Shown: positions 1 through 7,194, counted from the first letter of the stretch. The stretch is DNA of 64,000 nt from Pseudothioclava sp033100795 (GCF_033100795.1 NZ_JAWLVI010000007.1:1-64000), one strand, 5' to 3'. Numbers and translations: made by a program. The notes: a model not told the origin generated them from the sequence alone.

Positions 1-122
1 CAGGCGGCGATATCCAAATCGACGCCGCTCAGCCGACAGCTCCCGCAGCCGCTGGCGCAGATCTTTGTCCTCCGGCCGCTTCGGGTGCCGCCGATACACA
101 CGCGGATCGATCCCGGCCAGGC
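1..122 (-). mobile_element. IS3-family transposase OrfB fragment (runs off left edge)
   Basis: The minus strand reads, from about 122 leftward, LAGIDPRVYRRHPKRPED followed by DLRQRLRELSAERRRFGYRRL-type residues. This is the typical early part of IS3-family (IS51-like) OrfB, just before the integrase core with its DDE residues. The OrfB start, OrfA and the terminal inverted repeat are missing at this side, so the element was truncated before or during the join. The frame is one base off from the ATPase gene it abuts. The rest of the transposase would lie left of position 1. The family is recognised from residues only; the exact IS name cannot be given. Confidence 0.75.
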
Positions 123-395
123 CTTGTCCGACAATTGCCACCAAGTCTCAACCACGACGGCATCCTGATTAGGGTGGCGTTCGTCATATCGCGTTGCAAA
201 CCGGCGAGGATAATCCTCTGTCACGTCAAACGTGGTTTGCGCTTTTCCGAACGGTCGAATGGATTGCAGGGCGGTGAGCGTTGCGGTTTTGCCTGCCTCG
301 TTCTTTCCGACGAGGCAACACAGTTCACCCACGGAGATTTTTCTCGTGTCAAGAATCGACTTGAAGTTCTGAACGCGAATATGGGTTAGTTTCAT
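123..395 (-). pseudogene. OLD/RecF-like AAA ATPase, 5' part only, cut off by IS3 fragment
   Basis: From ATG at 395 the minus strand encodes MKLTHIRVQNFKSILDT..., then the Walker A loop VGKNEAGKT at residues 29-37. This is the beginning of an ATP-binding-cassette ATPase of the OLD/RecF/AAA_15 type, a family that includes many phage-defence nucleases. About 91 codons are intact; then the reading frame enters the IS3 fragment near position 122, where it stays open but encodes unrelated residues. The signature motif, Walker B and any TOPRIM nuclease domain are absent, so the product cannot be active. It is divergent from the methyltransferase gene at 566, with a 170-bp shared upstream region. Full family members are usually 400-700 residues. 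Confidence 0.75.
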
Positions 396-565
396 GGGAT
401 CGGCCCGCTCTTGCTGCTCAACGCAAAGGATGCACCAAGTCTTTTGATTCAACAAGATGTTGTGCTCAGGCCAAGAGACTTGCGAACTTCTGGCGCGAGA
501 CGGTTGCGGTTTCGCTCATTTCTAACGCATAAAGGTGGCCTAACCGTCCACGTCAGCAGAGACCC

Positions 566-1795
566 ATGAACCAGCTTTCCATCTTCGATCAGGACCAGTT
601 CGCGGCGACGGCTGAGACCTTTATCGACGACCTTCGGGCGTTCGATGACTTCGGCCAGCGCACCGTGACTGATACTGTGGAAGGCATCCCCTACCTGATC
701 AACGAGTTCTGGACGGCAGGGCAGCGCCAAGCGCACTCGATCCACGAGGTGTCCTATCGGGCTTGCTTTAAGGCGCAGTTGCCCGAGTTTTTCATCAATC
801 GGCTGACCAAGCCGGGGGACGTGGTGTCCGATCCGTTCATGGGGCGGGGCACAACGCCTGTGCAGGCGGCGCTGATGGGCCGTCAGGCTTTCGGCAATGA
901 CATCAATCCGCTGTCGGTCCTGCTGACCCGTCCACGGCTGCGCCCGATCACCTTGCAGGCGGTTGCGGCGGCGCTGCAAACGGTTGATTGGTCGCGCGGT
1001 GCGATTGGGCGCGAAGACCTGCTTGCCTTCTACCACCCCGAAACGCTCAAAAAGTTGGAGGCGCTACGCCTGTGGCTTGCCGAACGCGCCCCGCTTGGTG
1101 GCGAGAGCGTTGACCCGGAGGCCGACTGGATTCGGATGGTGGCGATCAATCGCCTCTCTGGCCACTCTCCGGGCTTTTTCTCTGGCCGGTCGATGCCGCC
1201 GAACCAAGCCGTGTCGGTCAAGGCCCAACTCAAGATCAACGAGAAGCTAGGCGTTTCACCGCCAGAGCGCGACGTGGCCGCCGTGATCCTCAAGAAGTCG
1301 AAGACGCTGCTCAAGGACGGCTGCGCCCCTAGCCAGGCGCGCTCGGGCCTTCACATCGGCGCTGCGTGGGATTTGCGCGGCATCGCTGATGCTTCGGTCG
1401 ATCTCACCGTCACGTCGCCCCCATTTCTCGACATCGTGCACTATGCCGCCGACAACTGGCTGCGCTGCTGGTTTGCAGGCATCGACCCGGAAACCGTCGC
1501 CATCGACATGCACCGCACAGAGGAAGCGTGGACCGCGATGGTGCATCGCGTCCTAGCCGAACAGGCCCGCATCTTGCGCCCCGGTGGCTATGTCGCCTTT
1601 GAGGTCGGAGAGGTCCGCAATGGCAAAGTGCTGCTCGAACGGCTCGTCTGGAAGGCGGCGGAGGGCCTGCCGTTCAACCGGCTGGGCGTGATGGTGAACG
1701 ATCAGGAGTTCACCAAGACGGCCAACTGCTGGGGCGTGGACAACGGCGCAAAGGGCACAAATACCAATCGGATCGTGTTGCTACAGCGAGATTGA
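566..1795 (+). CDS. DNA methyltransferase, probable N4-cytosine type
   Basis: The 409-residue protein transfers a methyl group from S-adenosylmethionine to an exocyclic amino group of DNA. Motif I (SAM binding) is DPFMGRGTT at residues 89-97 and the catalytic motif IV is TSPPF at 283-287. TSPP suggests N4-cytosine methylation rather than the DPPY of most adenine enzymes. The motif order is I, a roughly 190-residue central region that could hold the target recognition domain, then IV, an alpha-like order. LRPGGYVAFEVGEV near 335 is motif VI-like. It faces a small convergent gene only 1 bp away, and the nuclease-like gene at 2111 follows, so a type II restriction-modification unit is likely. 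Target sequence cannot be read from the sequence. Confidence 0.85.
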   Translation: MNQLSIFDQDQFAATAETFIDDLRAFDDFGQRTVTDTVEGIPYLINEFWTAGQRQAHSIHEVSYRACFKAQLPEFFINRLTKPGDVVSDPFMGRGTTPVQAALMGRQAFGNDINPLSVLLTRPRLRPITLQAVAAALQTVDWSRGAIGREDLLAFYHPETLKKLEALRLWLAERAPLGGESVDPEADWIRMVAINRLSGHSPGFFSGRSMPPNQAVSVKAQLKINEKLGVSPPERDVAAVILKKSKTLLKDGCAPSQARSGLHIGAAWDLRGIADASVDLTVTSPPFLDIVHYAADNWLRCWFAGIDPETVAIDMHRTEEAWTAMVHRVLAEQARILRPGGYVAFEVGEVRNGKVLLERLVWKAAEGLPFNRLGVMVNDQEFTKTANCWGVDNGAKGTNTNRIVLLQRD

Positions 1796-1796
1796 G

Positions 1797-2039
1797 TTAA
1801 TTCATCTCGCCCAAGTGGTTTCTGAAGATCGACGTCAGTTGATATTCCCAACCGCCGTTGCCGTAGTCGTAAGCATAGCGGCAGATTTTACCGCGATCCT
1901 CGTCCGTCAGATCAATTCGCCCGGTTTGTTGGTTGAGTTTGCCTTGGAGGTATTGAAGCAGACTCTGAAACCCACCTTGGCCGACTGTGGGTTCCATCAG
2001 GCGAGCAATTTCGGCCGCGTCTAGGGTCACTGTTTTCAA
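1797..2039 (-). CDS. Small conserved-looking protein of unknown function
   Basis: This 80-residue ORF begins MKTVTLDAAEIARLMEP and contains SLLQYLQGKLNQQTGRIDLT and a tyrosine-rich stretch near YAYDYGNGGW. Composition is that of a soluble folded protein, not of a shadow frame: balanced charges, few prolines and arginines, and a clear hydrophobic helix around LLQYLQ. No family is recognised with certainty; similar short proteins occur in phage and island DNA. It ends 1 bp from the methyltransferase stop, in convergent orientation, and its start sits 71 bp from the nuclease-like gene at 2111, so the two may share a divergent promoter region. A regulatory or antidote role is possible but not shown. 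Confidence 0.6.
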   Translation of the reverse strand: MKTVTLDAAEIARLMEPTVGQGGFQSLLQYLQGKLNQQTGRIDLTDEDRGKICRYAYDYGNGGWEYQLTSIFRNHLGEMN

Positions 2040-2110
2040 CTCAAATCTCCAAGGGTTTACTAGGCGTCGCTAATAGGGGACAACGCTCTCATAGCAACTG
2101 TGAGGGCATT

Positions 2111-2596
2111 GTGGAAAGACGTTTTCAACTTCGCTGGGATGAGGAAGAGCTTGCCCGCGCGTTCCGGGTGACACCCAAGGATGTCCGCGAATACCTGACC
2201 GATGGTCGGCGCGTCTCGTTCATCATCGAGCGGCGTCTGATGTGGGAGAATCCGGGCTGGAAGCTGGCCCCGTCTGAGGGCGCTGGCTATGACCTGCTCG
2301 ACCCTGAGGGCGGCATGTGGGAAGTGCGCTCGATCACGCGGCAGGGGGTGTATTTCAATCCGAGCAATCAGGTCGGGTCTGGCCGGGTGTTCAATGAGGA
2401 AGGTTTTCAAGCCAAGCTGTCGGGCATCAAGGGCTTCATCCTGTCCGACATCGTGGGCTTTCCCGTCGTCGATGTCTTCGTCGTGCCGGTGGACAACGTG
2501 CTGCGCTGGCATCGCGGTCGTGCGCTTGGCAGCAATGCAAAAATTTCTCGGGAGAAGTTCCTCAACATTTTGGCGCGCGACATCCGCCACGAATGA
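2111..2596 (+). CDS. Putative PD-(D/E)XK restriction endonuclease
   Basis: The 161-residue protein is not assigned to a named family with certainty. Residues 58-73 read GAGYDLLDPEGGMWEVR, which fits the D-x(n)-E-x-K/R core of PD-(D/E)XK nucleases with D61 (or D64), E71 and R73. It is followed by a conserved-looking block with FNPS, GSGR and a beta strand GFILSDI. Small proteins with this layout are often encoded beside type II methyltransferases. The start appears to be GTG at 2111 (ORF begins MERRF). It lies 315 bp after the methyltransferase and its TGA overlaps the ATG of the HNH fragment (ATGA), so the two were probably co-translated. Function is an inference from context and one motif. 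Confidence 0.55.
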   Translation: MERRFQLRWDEEELARAFRVTPKDVREYLTDGRRVSFIIERRLMWENPGWKLAPSEGAGYDLLDPEGGMWEVRSITRQGVYFNPSNQVGSGRVFNEEGFQAKLSGIKGFILSDIVGFPVVDVFVVPVDNVLRWHRGRALGSNAKISREKFLNILARDIRHE

Positions 2597-2829
2597 CCGA
2601 TCCGAAAGCGAAGTATCGCCAGAAGAACCGGGCCTTGCTCGCATACAAGCAGGCCCTGCGTAGGGCGGGGCCTGCTGCCCCGCCTTGGCTTACCCCTGAG
2701 CATCGCGCACAGATTCTGGCGATCTATCAGGAGGCGCAGGCGTGGACCGATCAGACCGGGATCAAGCACAGCGTTGACCATTTGGTGCCCCTTATGCGTT
2801 CGGCAACGGCGTCGGGCGCGAGCGGATGA
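2593..2829 (+). pseudogene. HNH-nuclease-like protein, truncated at 3' end
   Basis: The reading frame starts with an ATGA overlap on the preceding gene. It encodes a basic N-terminus (YRQKNRALLAYKQALRRAG), then LTPEHRAQILAIYQEA and HSVDHLVPL. The last block is the first histidine/aspartate element (DHIVPL-like) of phage HNH nucleases, which normally continues with a glycine-rich LHV/NLQ segment carrying the N and the second H. Here, directly after VPL, the sequence changes into another gene's frame and the ORF ends in an unrelated tail (MRSATASGASG). The second half of the HNH motif is therefore lost and the product should be inactive. The junction is at about 2790. Confidence 0.6.
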
Positions 2830-3656
2830 AGTCGAACGCCGAGATGCGCAAGGTGCGGCATTGGCTGTGCAACGCCGCCATGTCGTCGGAAAAGACCGTC
2901 GAGGGGATTTTCGCAGAAATGGACGAGGCGCAGGCTGGCGGGATGATCTTGCGCCTGATCGACCAGGACATGAATCCATTCTTGCCGCACATCGGGGCGG
3001 AAGATGTTCGTGCATTCGAGGACGCTGTGGCTCGCTGCTACGGGGTCGCGGGTCCAGAGTTCGTTCGCCGCCTGATGGACATCGACGACGGCGATCTGCG
3101 GGCGCGGCATCGGGCGGCGCTGCTCGATCTGTATGCAGGCGGTGATAGCCGCCTTGAGCGTGCTGCGGCTTCTTACGCGCAGTTGATCGTCGCGGGCGAG
3201 ATCATGGGCATTGACACGACCGTGGTGTCCGACGCTTGGCGCGCGTGGCTCGACGGTGTGGTCGAGGCGAACGTGATGGACGATCATGTCGGGCTCGCGC
3301 GCCGCATCGTCGATCTGATCGACGCCGAGATGAACGCGGGGATCATCCGCATCGGTTCGGCGCAGGATGATGACTATGGCAATTCGGACGAGGTTGACGA
3401 CGAGGTGACGGAGCGGGGGTATTCCAGCCGCACGCGGCTCGGGTGGTATGACGAGGAACGGGTGTATCTGGCCTCTGGGACCTTGGACAAGATGCTGCGC
3501 GGGTTCGACAAGGGCGCGTTCTGCGACTGGGCCGTCGAGAACGGCGCAATGATCAGGCCGCAATCGGATCGGCGCACGGGGTGGATTCCGAAGCTGACGC
3601 CGCGGCGTCAGGCATATTGGTTCGACGAGAACGGGCTGCGGTCTGTAACAGGGTGA
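2790..3656 (+). pseudogene. DUF927 primase/helicase-type protein, 3' part only
   Basis: From about 2790 the frame reads APYAFGNGVGRERMKSNAEM..., then RKVRHWLCNAAMSSEKTV. This matches the region after Walker B in DUF927 proteins (AY.L.NG.GK.R......R.W....LSSGE). DUF927 proteins are ATPases found in phage and plasmid replication genes, often fused to a toprim/primase. Further on, GVAGPEFVRRLMDID is another typical block. The C-terminus ends FDENGLRSVTG. The frame is closed upstream by TGA at 2775-2777, and the N-terminal half, including Walker A and B, is missing. An internal ATG at 2826 could give a 276-residue product, but without the ATPase core. It was probably created by a deletion that also removed the end of the HNH gene. 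Confidence 0.65.
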
Positions 3657-3942
3657 CTGTTACACGGCGGCGGGTGTTGCAGCGCGCGGGGCGGTCTTCG
3701 GGCCGCCTCGTTTGCATTTCGACGGGCGGGTTGCAGGGGTGCTGTAACGTGTTACAGGCATTCGAGGGGTACTGTAACACCGCTTTTCGACTGGAAAGCC
3801 AAGGGGGTGCCGGGGGTCTGTTACAGTTGTTACACTATCTTCAAAAGAGAGATAGATAGAAGAAACCTGCTGTTTTTGCGTGTTTTTGTCTTATGCCTCT
3901 CTCTCGGCCAGACCACTGTAACAACTGCAACAGCTGTAACAC
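3644..3942. repeat. Cluster of TGTAACA/TGTTACA repeats; candidate iteron origin
   Basis: The heptamer TGTAACA or its complement TGTTACA, or the hexamer core, occurs at 3644-3650, 3658-3664, 3743-3748, 3750-3756, 3773-3779, 3819-3825, 3828-3834, 3917-3923 and 3935-3941; a variant TGCAACA is at 3926-3932. The pair at 3742-3757 forms a perfect palindrome, CTGTAACGTGTTACAG. The copies begin inside the last codons of the DUF927 remnant and continue through a non-coding, locally more A/T-rich stretch. Repeats of this kind beside a replicative ATPase gene are typical of iterons bound by an initiator protein. Alternatively they are operator sites for a regulator. No initiator gene is visible nearby. 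Confidence 0.6.
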
Positions 3943-4285
3943 TTCGAGCTGCTCCCTCGATCCCCTCGACCCACACTGCGCGTGTCGCCGCGTCTAGGTC
4001 CTGCGCAGGTTAATCAGCAATCAATGGTTCTCGGTGCTCAACCGCTTGATCTCTATGGAATCCAAGTGGTTATTTGCAACATTCTTGCAATTCCACGTCG
4101 GACGACGGCGCAGACGCGTCAACCTCACTGACCCATTTTAGGCAGACGTTCATTTCTAGAAACGCCCGCGCGCCACCTAATTCCGCGCAGGAACCGCGGC
4201 CAGCGCTGCGCCATCGTGTTGCGGTCAACGGAAGACCGAACATGCAACACGATACCCACCTCGCACCCTTCGTCGCCGCGCTCTC
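3943..4285. other. Non-coding stretch between repeat cluster and pilin-like gene
   Basis: About 340 bp with only short overlapping ORFs rich in Arg, Pro and Ser and without convincing ribosome binding sites. It contains a modestly A/T-rich segment around 4015-4100 with two TTGCAA words (near 4074 and 4088) that could be part of an origin or promoter region. I see no gene here. Confidence 0.4.
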
Positions 4286-4438
4286 TTACGCGTGTGCGAC
4301 GAGCGGTTCGACGACCTTCTGCCCGATCATCGTGCCCATGCCGACGAGGCCCGAAATCCATATGACGGCTTCGACGGACACGCTTCCGTCTTCGTCGCGC
4401 CGAAAGGCGCGTAGGGTTCTGATGCTACTCAAATTCAT
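4286..4438 (-). CDS. Short Flp-like / pseudopilin-like protein
   Basis: The 50-residue product begins MNLSSIRTLRAFRRDEDG and continues SVSVEAVIWISGLVGMGTMI. This is the plan of a type IVb (Flp/TadE-like) prepilin: a short positively charged leader ending in Gly18, then a hydrophobic helix with Glu at position +5 after the presumed cleavage (G18/S19, E23). A prepilin peptidase would cut it and it would sit in the inner membrane. AACGGAGA lies directly before the ATG, so the downstream TTG (codon 3) may be the real start. No other Tad pilus genes are near. It is divergent from the methyltransferase at 4573. Such single small pilin genes also occur in Rhodobacteraceae away from tad loci. Confidence 0.6.
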   Translation of the reverse strand: MNLSSIRTLRAFRRDEDGSVSVEAVIWISGLVGMGTMIGQKVVEPLVAHA

Positions 4439-4572
4439 TCTCCGTTGTTAAGGTCAGCAAAGCTGACCAAACGGAGCATCGGAACTTCGCGCTCGGAACG
4501 TCTACCGCAATAGTTGATGGCGACGCGACAAATGGTGCTGTATAGAGGACAGAACCACTAAGGAGAGTGTTC

Positions 4573-5505
4573 TTGTCGTTCTTGCCCCGCTCCATTCGCC
4601 CGAAAGCCCCGCCGATCAAGACGCAGGGGATCAAGACGAAGGTCGTGCCGTTGATCGCACGCTCCATCGTGTGGGATGGCGGGGGGCGATGGATCGAACC
4701 GTTCCTTGGGTCCGGCGTCGTGGCACTGAACATCGGCCCGCAACGGGCTGTTCTCGCTGATACCAACGAACACATGATCGACCTATATCGCGGCATTCAA
4801 GACGGCTCGATCAACGGGCGGTCGATGCGGCAGTACCTTGAACGCGAAGGATCTGAACTGCTCGACAAAGGCGAGTCGCACTACTACGCCGTGCGCGAAC
4901 GCTTCAATGAGCACGGCGACCCGTTCGACTTCATGTTCCTAAGCCGCTCCTGCTTCAACGGCATGATGCGCTTCAACAAGAAGGGTGGGTTCAACGTGCC
5001 GTTCTGCCGAAAGCCCGAACGCTTCCGGCCCGCGCTCGTGACGAAGATCGTGAACCAAGTCGAATGGGCACGCGGAGCGATGGCAGGCAAGGACTGGGAT
5101 TTTGTCGTGCAGGACTGGCGCGCAACAATTGCGTCGGCGGAACCCGGCGACATGATCTACTGCGATCCGCCGTATGTTGGACGACACACGGACTACTACA
5201 ACGGTTTCACTGACGAGGAATCCGACGACCTTGCGCGCGCGCTGATCGAGACCGACGCGTCCTTTGCACTGTCGAACTGGCTCGAGAACAAGTATCGACG
5301 CAACGAATACGTCGACCGCTGGTTCTCAAGCCACCCGCAGCGAACCATGTCGCACTTCTATCACGTCGGCCCGCAGGAGGCTTTGCGGAACGAGATGATC
5401 GAAGTGGTGATCCTGTCGACGTGTGCGGCGGCTGAGCCCGTCGACGAAACGCATAAGGAATCTGCGCTACCCTTGTTTGAAGCTGCGGAACTCGCCGATG
5501 TTTGA
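4573..5505 (+). CDS. DNA adenine methyltransferase, M.EcoRV-like (predicted GATATC)
   Basis: The protein belongs to the Dam/D12-class N6-adenine methyltransferases and closely resembles M.EcoRV. Shared blocks are PPIKTQGIKTKVVPLI, the SAM-binding EPFLGSGVVALN (motif I), SRSCFNGMMRFN followed by KGGFNVPFC, the catalytic CDPPYVGRHTDYYN (motif IV) and FYHVG near the C-terminus. M.EcoRV methylates the first adenine of GATATC, so the same target is predicted. A GTG at 4567 opens the frame, but TTG at 4573 is better spaced behind AAGGAGA (4559-4565) and is preferred. Its end overlaps the end of the restriction enzyme gene by 39 bp in convergent orientation. It protects host DNA from that enzyme. 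Confidence 0.93.
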   Translation: MSFLPRSIRPKAPPIKTQGIKTKVVPLIARSIVWDGGGRWIEPFLGSGVVALNIGPQRAVLADTNEHMIDLYRGIQDGSINGRSMRQYLEREGSELLDKGESHYYAVRERFNEHGDPFDFMFLSRSCFNGMMRFNKKGGFNVPFCRKPERFRPALVTKIVNQVEWARGAMAGKDWDFVVQDWRATIASAEPGDMIYCDPPYVGRHTDYYNGFTDEESDDLARALIETDASFALSNWLENKYRRNEYVDRWFSSHPQRTMSHFYHVGPQEALRNEMIEVVILSTCAAAEPVDETHKESALPLFEAAELADV

Positions 5506-6204
5506 GAAGTCGCCACGGTCGGCTTTCGTGCGACCGTAGGCGCGCCAGTAGGCGAGAAACTCGTCCTCGGATTCGAACGGGCCGTTGCCAGCGCGGAAGT
5601 CTTCAATCGTGCCGTTGATGGACCCGATGTTGGTCGTGTTGCCGCTGCCAGCGCGGTCGGACGAAATGCGCCATTTCTCCTGCACGAACACTTCGACATT
5701 ACCGAAAGGCAGCGGAATGTCGGTCAACTGATCGACCGAGAATTTGTGCTCGGCCTGCGCTTTCTTCTCCGCAATACGGTTGTAGACGAACCCGATCACC
5801 CAGTGTTCGGCGTAGTGATCGAACGGGAAGACGATGTTCTTCTTCTCGTTCCCAGGTCGGATGAAACTGGTGTAGCCGCCGAGCGTGTAGCTGAACTTGT
5901 CGTCGTCGTGGATGCGGTAGGTCGTCTTCACGTCGATGGCGATTTTGCCCATCGCGCCTAGGCCTTTGTGGAACGTGAAGTCCGGGTAATGATTCTGCAC
6001 GGTTGGTTCGAGGCATTCATACCCGAGTGCTTTCGCCGTCGCATAGACGGCGGGGCGGCTGACCAATTCGAAGATGGTGCTCAGGACCTTCGTGTCTGCG
6101 CCGAGTGGATACACGCAGCCAGTCTGATCGACAATGCCGCAGACCTTGTAGGCGTCAGCCAGCTTGTCGAGTTCTTCCGATAGGGTTTCTTCAATGCCCG
6201 GCAC
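5467..6204 (-). CDS. Type II restriction endonuclease, EcoRV family
   Basis: This 245-residue protein is the same length as R.EcoRV and aligns along its whole length by eye. The catalytic set is present: E46 (ELVSRP region), D75 in NHYPDFT, D91 and K93 in AIDVKTT. The DNA-recognition R-loop GSGNTTNIGSI and the block LGGYTSFIRPG are conserved too, so cleavage at GATATC leaving blunt ends is predicted. The start is GTG at 6204, supported by GAAGGAGGGG about 8 bp upstream. Transcription is toward the methyltransferase gene and the two coding ends overlap. No separate controller (C) protein gene is visible. EcoRV-type enzymes are rare in alphaproteobacteria as far as I know. Confidence 0.94.
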   Translation of the reverse strand: MPGIEETLSEELDKLADAYKVCGIVDQTGCVYPLGADTKVLSTIFELVSRPAVYATAKALGYECLEPTVQNHYPDFTFHKGLGAMGKIAIDVKTTYRIHDDDKFSYTLGGYTSFIRPGNEKKNIVFPFDHYAEHWVIGFVYNRIAEKKAQAEHKFSVDQLTDIPLPFGNVEVFVQEKWRISSDRAGSGNTTNIGSINGTIEDFRAGNGPFESEDEFLAYWRAYGRTKADRGDFSNIGEFRSFKQG

Positions 6205-6372
6205 GCCGCCCCTCCTTCAATTCGCATCTTTTCTCGATGCTTATCTGACGAAGTTGCCGCAGTCGAGGGCGGGGCGGCGTTTCATCCGCGTGCAGCGCCG
6301 CGGCAGCACACGGGGCGCCGCGCCTCATTGTCGCCAAGGTGGCGTGTGATGTATCGACGAAAAGGAGTGATC

Positions 6373-6576
6373 ATGCACGACGACTTGCCGAGGTCGCGGG
6401 ACGAGGCGCTAAGGAAAGGCGCATTTCTGTATTTCACCGGTCGTGTGTGCAAGCACGGGCATGTCGCGCCGCGCTACGCGAGTTTCGGCGGGTGTGTCGA
6501 TTGCCAGAGCGAGCGCAACACAAAGCGCGATGAATGGCCGGCGCCGCGGCGAAGAATCCTCAGGGCGCAAACCTAA
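6373..6576 (+). CDS. Small Cys/His zinc-binding phage-type protein
   Basis: Translation starts at ATG 6373, 7 bp after AAAGGAG. The 67-residue product contains GAFLYFTGRVCKHGHVAPRY and, nine residues further, CVDC. The pattern C-x-H-G-H...C-x2-C preceded by YFTG is found in many small phage and island proteins and in the N-terminus of some endonuclease-VII-like HNH proteins, where it likely binds zinc. By itself it has no catalytic domain. It is divergent from the restriction gene (start to start 168 bp) and followed by a terminator at 6666. A nuclease accessory or DNA-binding role is possible; nothing further can be shown. Confidence 0.6.
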   Translation: MHDDLPRSRDEALRKGAFLYFTGRVCKHGHVAPRYASFGGCVDCQSERNTKRDEWPAPRRRILRAQT

Positions 6577-6665
6577 TTCGGCCTCTGGCCCTCGCGGAAC
6601 GGTCGTGCGACGCAGGGGACGCTAAGCGTCCTTCGAGGTGTGGGATCGCGATTGCGGGCAAAACT

Positions 6666-6695
6666 GGGCGGTCGCTACCTGCGGCCGCCCTTTTT
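6666..6695 (+). terminator. Rho-independent terminator after the zinc-binding ORF
   Basis: GGGCGGTCGC and GCGGCCGCCC form a GC-rich stem with a short loop, followed by TTTTT at 6691-6695. It lies 90 bp after the stop at 6576 and just before the stop of the convergent gene at 6706. Confidence 0.7.
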
Positions 6696-6705
6696 CGTTG
6701 GCGAC

Positions 6706-7194
6706 TTAGAAGGGCGGTTCTTCGGGAGGAAAATCGAAGTCTGAGCCAGACGACGCTGCCTGCATCTCCTTGATCTCACGCTTTGTGATTCTCGGCATCC
6801 GCCCCGACTTCTCGCCGGGTTCTTTTCCGCGCTCGCCCTGAATGATGTCGATGGGCCTTTTCGGGAGGAGACCCACTTGTCGGCCTTCGCCGCGACGCAC
6901 ACCATGCGAACGGAGTGAATGTCGCTTGCGCTTCGGAAGACCGTAAAAGGTTCGTGCACGCTCCCAGTCGGCGGCGTCGAGCACTTCTTCGAAGAAGTGG
7001 AACCGATCATCGACAATAATGCGGCTGACTTCTTTGTCGAACAGGTAAACACGCCCCTCGGCATCGACGGAAGCAGCGTTCATGTGCTTCTGCCGAAAGT
7101 TGGGCGTCTTGTAGCGCGGCGGTTTGATCCATTTCACATACATCTGCCTGCTTTGCCTGAACAATCTGGCAATAGTAGGGCCGGTGGCCGTCAC
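6706..7194 (-). CDS. Unknown island protein
   Basis: The 162-residue product is not recognised. It begins MTATGPTIARLFRQSRQMYV and has a basic N-terminal half (WIKPPRYKTPNFRQKHMNA), a central segment with acidic and aromatic residues (VSRIIVDDRFHFFEEVL) and a hydrophilic C-terminus ending SDFDFPPEEPPF, rich in acid and proline. There is no signal peptide or membrane segment. The basic start suggests nucleic-acid contact, which is inference only. It is the gene nearest to the tRNA-Asn end of the island. Three CGTTGCAAA repeats lie 19-56 bp upstream of its start and could regulate it. A later in-frame ATG (codon 38) could be the true start. Confidence 0.5.
   Translation of the reverse strand: MTATGPTIARLFRQSRQMYVKWIKPPRYKTPNFRQKHMNAASVDAEGRVYLFDKEVSRIIVDDRFHFFEEVLDAADWERARTFYGLPKRKRHSLRSHGVRRGEGRQVGLLPKRPIDIIQGERGKEPGEKSGRMPRITKREIKEMQAASSGSDFDFPPEEPPF

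Noticed and set aside
3581..4013. Plus-strand ORFs across the repeat cluster
   Set aside because: They translate the repeats themselves (Cys/Asn/Val runs) and have no start signals.
4074..4451. 125-residue plus-strand ORF over the pilin-like gene
   Set aside because: Ser/Arg/Pro-rich, no ribosome binding site, and the minus-strand 50-residue frame has a much clearer protein pattern.
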